Counted from the stretch's first letter, positions 1 to 12,457 are shown. The stretch is DNA of 64,000 bases from Moniliophthora roreri (GCA_001466705.2 LATX02000253.1:1-64000); one strand, 5' to 3'. Numbers and translations are program-made. The notes: a model not told the origin generated them from the sequence alone.

Positions 1-171
1 ACCCCTAACCCCTAACCCCTAACCCCTAACCCTAACCCCTAACCCCTAACCCCTAACCCTAACCCCTAACCCCTAACCCCTAACCCTAACCCCTAACCCC
101 TAACCCCTAACCCTAACCCCTAACCCCTAACCCCTAACCCTAACCCCTAACCCCTAACCCCTAACCCCTAA
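1..171. repeat. Left telomere, C-rich strand, mixed CCCCTAA/CCCTAA
   Basis: The window opens with an uninterrupted run of CCCCTAA and CCCTAA units, the C-strand orientation expected at the left end of a chromosome. After the first four 7-base units the order is strictly three CCCCTAA then one CCCTAA, a 27-base super-repeat. The single 6-base units lie at 30-35, 57-62, 84-89, 111-116 and 138-143. The last four units are all 7 bases. Non-telomeric sequence starts at 172. Confidence 0.97.
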
Positions 172-429
172 GTGCCCATCAGCTCAGTCCCATCTGTGTA
201 TAAGGGGTGTGACTTGCACTGAGGTAAGTCTTGAGGATCATTAGGTGGTGTTTGTGGCATCTGTTCCTGATTCAACACAAGGCTGCTTTTGTTACACAAA
301 GACACCTGGTTGTTGACCGACTGACATACAAGTTGTACAAGCGATCCTACACCACTGAGAGTCATAACAGTGACTTGTGCTGATGTGGAACTTGATGTCT
401 GTGATGGAGAGCCATTAGTGAGTACATTG

Positions 430-3400
430 AAATGAGGTAGAAATGTATGAACTAGACTAATTGGTGTAATTTGGCCAGTGCTTCTTTACTCTCAAAAACA
501 TATCTGAGTCAAGGACATCAACAACTAGCCATTCTTCTTCTAAAACATCCTCTAATGATGCCAAAACAAGCAGTGCACTCTGGACAATAGAATGAACAGA
601 GATAAACTCTGTCTTGTCCTTTTGAAGTCAAAGAATCCCAAAATCTTTGTTGGAATGGCTTCGTTGTAACAGATTGATGACTCTGTAAGACTGTATATAA
701 GCAACTTGATATTGCACACCACCAACCTTGCAGGCAAGCAGATGCTTTCGTGTTCCAAAAACAGGGCCATCCGATGACAAAAATATGATAGAGTCATACC
801 ACAGATGGTGTTGGAAACTTGGGTTGCAGCAAAGGTGATCTGTAGTGAGTTTCCATGTCTCGTATGACTCATAATTGATTTTCAGGTACTGAAATGGCAT
901 AACCTAGGGCTCAATATTAATTTGGCATGGTTTATGACTATAATTAAAAAGGTTGTACTGTGTAAAGGGGACTGTAATGTACCTATTGGTTGTTTGGAAG
1001 TGGAATCCCATGTGCATTGAAGGAGTCAGACATGAAATTAGCGAGATCAATGTGGAACCTCGTGCTGACTTCTGATGTAAGCCCACATGTATGACCAAAC
1101 TGTTCAAAGGACAGTTTTTTAAGCTTGGAACCAATAGTGAAATGACCACCACCAATGCTTGAACCTCCTCCACATCCTCAGGCCTCTCCTGAGAGAGTTG
1201 TGCTTTGATAAATCAGTCGTACTCTTCCATCACTTGTATATCCGACCAAATAAGTTCCAAGACCTCACCTTGGTGTGTAATATTTAGTATCTAAAGTAGA
1301 TGCTTAGCCACAAGCAAATGTAAGCAATTTTGTAAGTAACATACCTGTGGCACAATGTTTTTAAAGTTTGTTTGCCTCTGATAGATAACACATATAGGAC
1401 CATGCTTCTTTCTGAATGGTCGGATACTGAATTTCTGAAGGGCACCTTTACACTGAATGTCATCAAACAGATCACTGTGATAGTGGAGCTTGATGAACTC
1501 CCATGACTTTACATTGAGCTCCTCATGTTTAGGGGTATTGATATACTTCTATAATCACCAAGAATGTCATGGTTCAAGTACGTCAGAATGTGAGGAAGTT
1601 GATGCTAATAATAAACACACTGACAACAGAGACAGGAGGACAAGGACATTTCTTTGACCTATGTGTAAACTTGACAATGTCTGAATGTGTAGGCCCACAT
1701 ACATGATGACATTGAGATATGCTTGAGTACATCTGAGAAGTTGATATGCTGCTGGATCCCATCATTGAATGTCACTGTTGTCACTGCATTGAAATGATTG
1801 AGGTTGTGCCATCATGGAAATAACACTGAACCTGTTGATTATCAATTCCAGTTCTTGGAATACAATGCTGACCTACTGCCTGTCAATCTCTGCTTCAGCA
1901 TGCTGCCCAATCTTATCCAGGTGTTTCTTGAGCTGTAGGAAGAGATGTGCACTCCACAATCCACTGTCATTGAAATGCAAGTCATCAAAGGATACCGCTT
2001 CATATGGGTTGAAATTTGTGAATGACAGAAAGGCATTCTGAACATGAACCCGTCAGACATAATCTAGTGAATGTGTATCATGGTACCTGGCCATAATGCA
2101 AGCTGTATTGCTTCAACAGGTCCTTCTGATCTCCTTTCCATGCCATAGCAGCCACCTGGTTCAGGATGTGTGTCATGTCTTCAGGACTATGAGCATCCCA
2201 TCTCTCAGAGAGCTGCAAAAGCTTCTCTTTTCCTACCATACATTTTGGACAAAGGTGCAATGCACTTAGCCCATGAATCAAACACATAGCACACCTGAAG
2301 ACATATAAGTTTGATTTGCCAATTTTGATACACATGTGACATGGACTTACTGCTCTTCATAGTCTGCTGAGAGTGCAAGGAGAATTGGGTATAGAAGGCG
2401 ACATATTCTATCACTGCAGTCCAAAATACATTCAACCTTACAGTAGATCCTAATGGATTCAAACATCTTTATAGCAGACTGGTGCCATACAATCACCTTG
2501 AAATCAACAAATGAAGTCTTTCCAGAATGCTTTGACTCCTCTTCAACCTAATGTAGACTTAAACAGCATATCAAGCATGTGCAAGTGTAGACTCACGATT
2601 GATAATAAGACAAAGGCTTAGCATCCAAACCTCTTGGATTAGCATGAGCATTGATTCTTGACTGAGCAAACAGTCAGAACTAACACAATCAAAATGATGT
2701 AAGGTTGGAACTGTACCTGTGCTTCCCACGAGCTGTCTGCAGTCCATGGCTCATCTATGAATCATTCCCATCAGGTTCCATCGAAGTGATAGTGACACTG
2801 AGCATCCTACTCCATCTGAAGGGCCAGATGCAGGTCTTTGATGGTTTCCACAATCCAGTCCCAAAGTGGATGGTAATAAACATCAAACATTTGAATCTCA
2901 TTCTTGTATGGAACTGAGACCTCACTCTGCTTGAACTATGTTTTGGGTGAGTATTGGAATGACTTGAAACATCAAGATTGCATACCCTCGTCTTCCTATC
3001 AGCTGTGGCATCCCACATTTTCTGAACCTGATCATAGTTTTCCAGATGAGTGTGAGCCTCTTGATAGGACTGTTCCAGGAGCTTTAAGAATTTATTTGTC
3101 TGCTCCTTATTTATGGAGCACAGAAGAACGAGGTTGGCTACCTCAAAATCAAACTGCATTGGGAGGGGGTGCCAGGGTATTGAGTCATATGGGACAGGAT
3201 CCTCGGCTTCTTCAACACCGAAATCTTCAAAGGCCTTCTGTTCCATTGGATGACCGCTAGCTGGGTGGAAATTGGTACGAATGTCATCGACCACAGGATT
3301 GGAACCCATCAGCCCATTCGGCTGATCAAATGACATAAAATGTGGAGCTAGAAACTCATGTACAATCAGCAAGGGATTCAAAATGACCAAGGGTGATGCA

Positions 3401-3700
3401 CCAAAGTTTTCAAACTCATCCATTGGTAGCTCTTCGGGTGCTGTTTGTTGTTGGCATGAGTCTGAACCAGTGTGATCTAGAATATGGTTAGCTCGTGTTG
3501 ATTCGAAATTGCAGTGAAGAATACTTACCTTGGAAACTCTGCTGCCAGTTGGCTGATTGAAATTTGTGCCAGACATGAAGCTCTAGGTCTCATGCCACAT
3601 TGTCTCGTTCCTTCCTGCATTGTTTCTTATGTGAGGCAAAGCTGCCACCAGGAGTGAACCAATTCTTGCATATTTCACATTGCTGCTTTTCTGTGGGCAT
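430..3700 (-). pseudogene. Plavaka (CACTA-type) transposase relic
   Basis: Fragments on the minus strand follow the order of the agaricomycete Plavaka transposases, a CACTA/EnSpm-related DNA transposon family. It starts with an ATG at 3700 and a C2HC zinc-finger pair (CEIC, then HKKQC). Then come a DFEVANLVL / NKEQTNKFLKLL segment, the PLWDWI and FIDEPWTAD motifs near 2700-2860, a CPKCMVGKEKLLQL block near 2230, VTFNDG near 1760, HLFDDIQCKGAL with QRQTNFKN near 1350-1470, and a C-terminal YLKINYESYETWKL block near 860. The tail LVVDVLDSDMFLRVK lies around 490-530. Stops and frame changes interrupt it throughout (for example after LALQME), so it cannot encode an active enzyme as it stands. I saw no convincing terminal inverted repeats. 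The 172-430 stretch next to the telomere holds no separate gene. Confidence 0.85.
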
Positions 3701-4239
3701 TGTCCTTGGCTGCCAAAATCCAGTTGGAGGTGTCATTTAGACAGTGTCACCAGATAAAGCTCAAGTTCCAAGACTATAGACCATAGCCATGGCAGGAAAG
3801 ACAGGAGGGGAATGGGTGTGTGATACGAAATTTATACTCGTTAATTGCTTCAATTGGTGGCAGGTTGATTTTGATTCTACACTCATTTGCTTGTGTTAGG
3901 CTAATAGTTGTTCATGTCCAGCCTTGTCAATATGTGTTCTGTAGTTTGTAATTCAGGTTTCAGATGCAATTTCTCTCAATCCCCACTTTCTTGCTCATGT
4001 GGCATTGGTCATCTGAGGGTTGACCAATGCCTCTTCATGCTTCATTCATTTCAGGATTGAACAGTCCTTTTTGCTTGAAATGCATCTCAGGATTGCATTT
4101 CACCTTATAGGCTTACCAGTTCTTACCGACTTTCATACTTGGCATTTGCAACTCCATTCCTTCTTCACAATGTCAGCACTACATTCTTCATTGGGATCCC
4201 TCAATTGTGATGTGTACAAGACAGGCATAATCCTCAAAC
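3701..4239. other. No gene seen; spacer between two relics
   Basis: AT-rich sequence between the Plavaka start codon and the next plus-strand relic. It may include the 5' end of the Plavaka element, but I found no recognisable terminus or target-site duplication. Confidence 0.5.
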
Positions 4240-6271
4240 AGGCTAAGCTCATTGTGCTCTCACTGAATCAAGATGTAGTGTGTTTACCCATGACTGGGCA
4301 ACTACAGTCTGCATGCAACGTGATTTCCACTTTGGTGAGGAGGATCCAACTTACTTTCCTTAGCTCTTTTCCATTGAATGCAGTCACCTATCTGTCATTC
4401 TGTGTCCCAATGTTAACCCATCTAGCCCCCATGCTTTTGCCTGGTACAAGCTGCAAGTCAAAGACTTTGAGTTCTTCAATGCCAATACCTCTTCTATATA
4501 TGGAATTGGGTGATTTTCACAATCAGTAATCAATTGTGCTACAAAACTGGAGTGATCGATCATGGACAAAATGTCAAAAATCTTCCAGAGTCCTTCATGT
4601 GCAGCAGATTTATTTGAGAGGCTTTATCCAAGCAATGTGCAGGAGATGAGAAAGGACCAGCACCTCAAGAGGTACTCATTTGGTTTGCAAGTCATCTCAG
4701 CTTGTCTCAGAGCTGCTGGTGAATTCAAGAGAACTGCAATGACACTTGCCCTTTTGCAATGAATTTACTTGGAGATGTGGGTGCGACTAGAGTGGCTCAC
4801 ACAATACAAACCCAAGATTGACAGCCTGTACAGTACCATGCCTGCTTGCAAACCTTCTAACATCGTGGGTGCTTGTGTCAGGAGTATGATCACTGCCTGG
4901 CATCTTCTACATGCAGGTGGGTCATTTGAGTTCTTTATTGTTATGAATTCTTTTTTTGATGCCTCTATAGAAATACCAGTATGGTTAGCACACAATATCC
5001 AGGAAAAAGAGACTGTCAGAGTGGAAAGATGGCTCCCCATTTCACTACCAGTAGAGGTGCTGACACTTGCTCTCTCTGATGCTGATCCAGCATATGCCAC
5101 TCTCTATAAGGGATTCATTGACCCATCTCAGCCCTACATTCATTACAAGTCCATGGCTCAGTATCTTGCTAATGCAATTGATCAGAATGCCTTTATGCCG
5201 AGCACAAACCTGTACAATTTCAGCCTTACTTCCCCCTGTGATCCCCAGGCTGGCCCATCTCAAAGTTATTGAATGTCACTTAATCAATGACAACCATGTA
5301 AGTTCTTAATTATCAGATTTTTACCCTTAGACTTATGTGTTACATGCAGATCCTCAAAGAAGTAGCAAGAGGCAGCCTAGTACCACCCAAAACAAATTCA
5401 TTGACATTGAGTCCATCTTGTTGCCAAAGGCATTGAAGCAATGGACAAATGCTTCATGTGATGCTGGTCAGGGATACTACATTAATGATCACAAACCTGC
5501 TGGATATGCCTTACCTGACCCAAACATTATAGTGGGGACTGCAAAACAAGCAACTTGTGCTTCATTCTTTGCAGCATACCTCAAGCTATGAGAGGTGTTG
5601 AGTATTGCTAACTGGCAGTCAGTACCCAGTATCAAAGTGTATGGTCAGAACAAGGGAAAACCTGCTTTTCAACAGTGGAAAGAGGTTGGAGACTGTGCTG
5701 AATAAATGTTTCGACGAGGGCAACTTGAAGGTAAGGTAGTTTTCTATCTTGCTTCAACCCAACAGGCTAATGCTTGTGCTCACAACAGAGTACAATTGAC
5801 TTATGGAGGCTTGAGAACATTCACATGTTTTAGCATAGTCAGGCCCTCCAGCAGATTGTCGAGAAACCAACTGGTGTTGGGAGCTGCTTTCAATGGACCA
5901 ATGTCACTATTGTGGTCCCTTAACACCATCTGAACGCAAGGCCAAGGTGCTGGGGAGCATTTGGCATTTTAGGAGCAAGTTAATTCCAAGTGCCCTCAGC
6001 ACTGGTATAGTGGGGTTTGCATCAACTGATTTGACAGAATGACAGGTGGCTCTGAAGGGTCTATATGATGTCATGGCAGATTGGCAAACTGAAGAGGAAA
6101 GTCTGCCATGGACTCTGGCCAAGGACACATTCAGAAAGCAACTTGATATTAACAAAACGAGTGACTTAATTCTGATGGAGTTTGAACATATGGAGTTTGC
6201 ATTGGTCCATCATTATGTATCAGTCTTTTGCACTACATTTGGATGTGCCCTGCAACTCCCTCATCAACTTT
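4240..6271 (+). pseudogene. Decayed plus-strand gene of unrecognised family
   Basis: Successive plus-strand segments look protein-like but lie in different frames. One at about 4410-4760 includes MDKMSKIFQSPSCAADLFERL. One at 4769-5272 includes SMITAWHLLHAGGSFEFF and ETVRVERWLPISLPVEVL. An end piece with LAHLKVIECHLINDNH runs into a good fungal-type intron at 5298-5349 (GTAAGT to GCAG, 52 bases). Further pieces are 5350-5590, 5596-5700 (SIKVYGQNKGKPAFQQW) and 5940-6271 (VLGSIWHFRSKLIPSAL). The order and uniform style suggest one multi-exon gene, now frameshifted. I do not recognise its function. Its place between two transposon relics and its decay suggest a transposon accessory or a repeated host-like gene, which is inference only. 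Confidence 0.5.
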
Positions 6272-6453
6272 GATAGACTTTTTTAATACTATATAATGTT
6301 CTTGATAAAATCTACCTACTGAACTTACATAACTCATGCAATTTTTTTTGGGGAATTATGTGGGTACTGGTCTTTGTGACATTGCCTGTCTCCACAGTAC
6401 TGATAATCAACTGATAATTGCCTTGCCAGGTTTCATGTGCACTGATAAAGGCA
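6272..6453. other. Junction between opposed relics; nothing seen
   Basis: Short AT-rich stretch where the plus-strand relic and the truncated Helitron relic meet. The helicase half of the Helitron would be expected here and further left, but it is absent. Confidence 0.5.
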
Positions 6454-9291
6454 TTATGAAGCAGGTCTCTGTCTTATTATAGCTGATAAGGAGATCATGA
6501 TGGCCGACCTCTTATAACCAAAAATTAAATTTTCCAACATATACTGGAACATTACCATTACAACTGTTCCACACCCAATAGGCTTTGCATCCATGTTACA
6601 CCTTTCAGCAACCATGATGAGTGGATTATGGCCATTTACAAACCCATTATTGCATCTGAGGACAACATTTCCATCTTCATCAAAATGAGTTGCATCAACA
6701 AGATCCCTTGAAAGCATAAACTGACAATCCTTATTATCATCTCGGAGAGCATGCATTCTTGCTGGGAGATGTTTGTAGCAGGTGTCACTGTGAGTGTGAA
6801 TCATAGCTGAATTCTCTAAGATATCCCTCAAGTCTTGATTAAACTTCTCCCAAAATTGTAGATCATGAGGATTCATAGAACGACTCATTACAAGCTGTCT
6901 CTTGTACATTCCAGGCTTCTAGATGTAAGGGTGGGTGTTTTCAGGCATGTTGCGAGAAAATATGTCATTATACCACTTAGTAAGTTTTTCTTTAAGCTCA
7001 GGTTCACTTTCACACTTTCTCAGTTCAATAGGTGACAGCCCACCTTTAAGCCAAATCAACAGATGAATATGAAGTCGACCTTGACCTTGTGCTTCAACAA
7101 CACCATAGTACACCTCAACCTCTCCAAAAACCCCCTTCCTACTCTCTCTACCTGCTTCAAGAAGAATTTCAAGCATATTCTTAACACAGATGTGGAAAAA
7201 CTCTGCTCCTGCAACAGGATTTAGTGATATAAATGTGGAGTGTTCAAGGTTTTCTGCTGTTGGCTTGAGATCATGGAAGAATTTATCAAGATCAACATTT
7301 CATCCTGCTAGAACTTGAGCAATAGGACTATTTGTGTCTGATGGATTGAGAGTAAGAAATACATGGGGAAGCCCATTGGTGTTGACAATTGAAAACATCT
7401 CTTCTTGCATACTTTGAATCTTTGCAATTGATCCTGGAAGGTGATCACCCACATAATTGACATATTTCATTAGTTTGGCTGCAGCCTTCTCACCATCTGA
7501 TTCTGGATGTGCAAATGGGTTGGTTTTCAGCTTCTCAGAGTACTCTCTGATAGTACTTTCTGATATCATATTAAATAAAGCATCAACTCAAGGGAACCAT
7601 GAGTGATCAACAGCAAGACAAGCATTATATGAGGTCTGTCGACATTGCATAATATTGTAGACAATAAACATGAAAGACAAGTGAGTCTGAAAGTGACAAT
7701 CTGAACCACTCTGCAGAAGATGTGATACATGAGTTTTCATCTCAACTTCCTGAAACTATATTGAGTCATTTGCATGAACATCATTGTTTTCCATCATACC
7801 AACACCATATGGAAATAGTATTGGCCATGGATAGCCAAATATCTTTGGATTGTTTCTTGTTGGCTCAGGTGTTACACCAGAGGGATACTTGATAAATATT
7901 CCACCTGCTTTCAGTCATTCAAGAGCTGCAAGCTTCCAGCTTTAATATGTAGAAGCAACATTATCTGCATCAACTACTGTTGAGGATGGCATTCCCAGAG
8001 GTGAAACATTCTCATTAAAAGCCTTATCATCTGCCTGCTGTGTGTAGGATGCACCTTCACCAGCACTTGAGCTGATTCTAATAATACTCTGCACTGGGAT
8101 TGGTACCCCATCTTCAGGGTAACTTGCAGCATTAGTGTCAATAGCATCAAGATTTAGGTCTGCATACAGAGGATTGTTGTGATAGAGCCATCAGAGTGCA
8201 TTGACTATTCATGAGTGATGAACAAGCAGAGGTGTCCGCTTCAACATGTCAGCAGTTACTTCTGTATCAGGTGAGCCAACAAAGATAACAGATATTTCAT
8301 CATGCAGCTGAGTAAGAGGTGGAGGCAAGCATGTTGCTAAAAGTGTTGGGTTTTGAGGTAGAATATACACATTACCTCTTGATGCAAATTGGCCAGTGGG
8401 TCCCATCTCAAGCTTAAACATACATTTGGTGGTCCTTGCATGAGCAATACACTGCTCTTCAAGGAAAGTCAGACCTTTAAGCTCCTCAGGAACATCCCCA
8501 GTCCACAAACCATTTGCATAGCTTTGAACAGGAATCTGAGTAAACTGATGAAATTGAACTTCCTGCTTACAAAGGCCACAGAGGCAGTAAGAATCATTGG
8601 TAATGGTCTCAGAGCAATATGCTTGAATTGCAGGTTGGCAAGATTTGATGTGAAGCTCATCAACAGCATGCTGCAATAATGAAATATCTAGTTCACCACA
8701 AGGGATAAATGTGACATTGCAAGTGAATTCAAGCCTACCACAGAATGAACATCCTGAGCACTGAAGGGAAGCACTACTAGTTGCATTATAGTAGTCCTGC
8801 AAGATTTCCAATTTTTCTGAAAGTGTGAGTGGATTCAGCCAAGAGCTGTCATCAGGATTAGACACATAGTTAGTAGGATTATTGTGTTGTTGAGGTAGAC
8901 TAAATACAGAGGAGTGAGAAGTTGAGCCAGAGAAGATGCCTGTGGTTCAAGTTCTTTTCAATGGACAACTATCTTCAGCACTACCATTAGCATTTTGTTT
9001 ACACAAAGCTTGAGAACAGCCTAGTTTTAATTTTAATAGGTTAGAATTCTGTATAAAATCAGTCTGAGACAATAGTGGCACATCTGCATAACATGCAGCA
9101 GCTGCATGCTCACACCATATCAAACATGATGAAGTACAGTAATGGGCCTGAAACTCTTCACAAAGCTCACCAGTACTCTTCTTCTTACCATGTAGGCCAT
9201 GTTGAGCAGAGATACCAACATGTAAGGTGCATAGTTTCTGCAAGTCATTGATTGAGAAGGATGTACAAGAGGCTAGCTTCGTTACAACCAC
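6454..9291 (-). pseudogene. Helitron Rep relic, helicase part missing
   Basis: Minus-strand blocks match the N-terminal half of fungal Helitron Rep-helicases. From 9291 downward there is a SAP-like stretch (NDLQKLCTLHVG). At 8865-8209 comes a block with paired cysteines (CSGCSFCG, CLCGLCKQ) and NGLWTGDVPEELKGLTFLEE. At 7569-7300 is the Helitron-like N domain with PHVFLTLNPSD. At 7176-6919 is the rolling-circle HUH signature (EAQGQGRLHIHLLIWLKG). At 6909-6454 is NGHNPLIMVAERCNMD with an eroded region where the catalytic tyrosines should be. Stops and frame changes separate the blocks. The PIF1-like helicase domain that normally follows is absent, so the element is truncated as well as broken. 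The ends typical of Helitrons (5' TC, 3' hairpin plus CTRR) were not found. Confidence 0.85.
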
Positions 9292-9469
9292 ACATTTCTG
9301 ACCAATGGAGATGGGGATAAAGTGACTGGATACATAGGTATAACATCAAGTAGAGGGAGATATGGACTGAGGATATATTCGAGTGGTTTCAGTTTCATTG
9401 TCAGCATTCATTTCATTGTCATCGTTGTCTCTATCATTATTATTTGCATATGACAGGGCAGTGGGCCCA

Positions 9470-12457
9470 GGTTGGTATACTCGGTATACCAGTTATACTC
9501 AGGGCAGTATACTTGGTATACCAAGGTATGCTCAGTTATACTCAGGTCAGTATACTCAGTATACTAGGTGTACCCAGGTATACTGAGGTTGGTAGACTTT
9601 GTATATCAGGTATACCAAGATATACTCAGGTTGGTATGCTCAGTACACTCAGTATACATGGTATACCAAGGTATACTCAGGTTGGTATACTTGGTATATT
9701 AGGTATACCCAGGTATACCAGGTATACAAAGGTATACTCAGGTTGGTATACCAGATATACCAAGGTATGCTCAGGGTGGTATACTCAGGACACTAGGTAT
9801 ACTAGGATATACTCAGCTTGGTCTACTTAGTATACAAAGTCATACTGAGGTCAGTATACCTGAATATACCTGGTATACCGAGTATACCAGGTATACTCAG
9901 GTATACTCAGGTCGGTATACTCGGTATACCAGGTATACTCAGGTATACTCAGGTGGGCATACTCGGTATACCAGGTATACTCAGGTATACTCAGGTATAC
10001 TCAGGTCGGTATACTTGGTATACCAGGTATACTCAGGTATACTCAGGTCGGCATACTCGGTATACTAGGTATACTCAAGTATACTCAGGTCGGCATACTC
10101 GGTATACCAGGTATACTCAGGTATACTCAGGTCGGTATACTCGGTATACCAGGTATACTCAGGTATACTGAGGTCGGCATACTCGGTATACCAGGTATAC
10201 TCAGGTATATTCAGGTATACTCAGGTCGGCATACTTGGTATACCAGGTATACTCAGGTATACTGAGGTCGGTATACTCAGGTATACTCAGGTCGGCATAC
10301 TCGGTATACCAGGTATACTCAGGTATACTCAGGTCGGCATACTCGGTATACTTGGTAAACCAGGTATACTCAGGTATACTCAGGTCGGCATACTCGGTAT
10401 ACCAGGTATACTCAGGTATACTCAGGTCGGTATACTCGGTATACCAGGTATACTCAAGTATACTGAGGTCGGCATACTCGGTATACCAGGTATACTCAGG
10501 TCGGTATACTTGGTAAACCAGGTATACTCAGGTATACTCAGGTCGGTATACTTGGTAAACCAGGTATACTCAGGTATACTCAGGTGGGCATACTCGGTAT
10601 ACCAGGTATACTCAGGTATACTCAGGTATACTCAGGTCGGTATACTTGGTATACCAGGTATACTCAGGTATACTCAGGTCGGCATACTTGGTATACCAGG
10701 TATACTCAGGTATACTGAGGTCGGCATACTCGGTATACCAGGTATACTCAGGTATACTCAGGTCGGCATACTCGGTATACCAGGTATACTCAGGTATATA
10801 TACTTGGTAAACCAGGTATACTCAGGTATACTCAGGTGGGCATACTCGGTATACCAGGTATACTCAGGTATACTCAGGTATACTCAGGTCGGTATACTTG
10901 GTATACCAGGTATACTCAGGTATACTCAGGTCGGCATACTTGGTATACCAGGTATACTCAGGTATACTGAGGTCGGCATACTCGGTATACCAGGTATACT
11001 CAGGTATACTCAGGTCGGCATACTCGGTATACCAGGTATACTCAGGTATACTCAGGTCGGTATACTCGGTATACCAGGTATACTCAGTTATACNTATACC
11101 GAGTATGCCGACCTGAGTATACCTGAATATACCTGAGTATACCTGGTATACCAAGTATGCCGACCTGAGTATACCTGAATATACCTGAGTATACCTGGTA
11201 TACCGAGTATGCCGACCTCAGTATACCTGAGTATACCAACCTCAGTATACCTGAGTATACCTGGTATACCGAGTATACCAACCTCAGTATACCTGAGTAT
11301 ACCTGGTATACCGAGTATACCGACCTCAGTATACCTGAGTATACCTGGTATACCGAGTATGCCGACCTCAGTATACCTGAGTATACCTGGTATACCGAGT
11401 ATACCGACCTGAGTATACCTGGTATACCAAGTATGCCGACCTGAGTATACCTGAATATACCTGAGTATACCTGGTATACCGAGTATGCCGACCTCAGTAT
11501 ACTTGAGTATACCTGGTTTACCAAGTATACCGACTACTCAGGTTGGTATACTCAGGTATACTGAGGTATACCAGGTATACTCAGGTATACTGAGGTATAC
11601 CAGGTATACTCAGGTATACTGAGGTCGGTATACCAGGTATACTCAGGTATACTGAGGTCGGTATACTCAGGTATACTCGGTATACCAGGTATACTCAGGT
11701 ATACTGAGGTCGGCATACTCGGTATACCAGGTATACTCAGGTATACTCAGGTCGGTATACTCGGTATACCAGGTATACTCAGGTATACTCAGGTATACTC
11801 AGGTCAGTATACTCGGTATACCAGGTATACTCAGGTGTATACCAACCTGAGTATACCTGAGTATACCGACCTCAGTATACCTGAGTATACCTGGTGTACC
11901 GAGTATGCTGAGTATACCAACCTCAGTATACCTGAGTATACCTGGTATACCGAGTATACCGACCTGAGTATACCTGAGTATACCTGGTATACCGAGTATA
12001 CCGACCTCAGTATACCTGAGTATACCAACCTCATTATACCTGAATATACTGAGTATACCAACCTCAGTATACCTGAGTATACCTGAGTATACCTGGTATA
12101 CCGAGTATACCGACCTGAGTATACCTGGTATACCGAGTATGCCGACCTGAGTATACCTGAGTATACCTGGGCATACCTGAGTATACCTGGGCATACCTGA
12201 GTATACCTGAGTATACCTGGTATACCGAGTATACCTGAGTATACCTGGTATACCGACCTCAGTATACCTGGGTTTACTTTGTATACTTGGTATACCAATC
12301 TCAGTATACCTGGGTAAACTGAGTATACTGATCTGAGTATACTGAGTATACCGAGTTACCAACCTTAGTATACCTGAGTATATCTGGTACACTGAGGTCA
12401 GTATATGGTATACTTGGTATACCCAAGCATACTGAGGTTGGTATACTCGGTATATCC
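9470..12457. repeat. GTATAC minisatellite, about 3 kb, 42-bp higher-order unit
   Basis: The array is built from 9-14 base monomers each carrying the palindrome GTATAC (variant GCATAC). The commonest higher-order unit is 42 bp: a 13-base GGTCGGTATACTC, a 9-base GGTATACCA and two GGTATACTCA. For example, GGTC starts fall at 10088, 10130 and 10172. Extra 10-base monomers lengthen some units. Orientation flips at 11094 (marked by an N), about 11534 and about 11837, so blocks run forward, reverse, forward, reverse. Long open frames here (YTQVYSGILR-type repeats) come from the stop-free unit, whose 42-bp length keeps frame. They are not genes. Confidence 0.95.

Noticed and set aside
2705..3260. Plus-strand genes at 2705-3260
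   Set aside because: They are the antisense of clear Plavaka transposase motifs on the minus strand.
8389..8679. Plus-strand gene at 8389-8679
   Set aside because: Antisense of the cysteine-rich and LTFLEE blocks of the Helitron relic.
9444..12392. Long open reading frames on both strands through the GTATAC array
   Set aside because: The unit lacks stop codons in the open frames and its 42-bp period is a multiple of three, so open frames arise automatically. The predicted peptides are pure repeats.
9470..12457. CRISPR-like array of regularly spaced palindromes
   Set aside because: This is eukaryotic subtelomeric DNA; there are no unique spacers and no cas genes.
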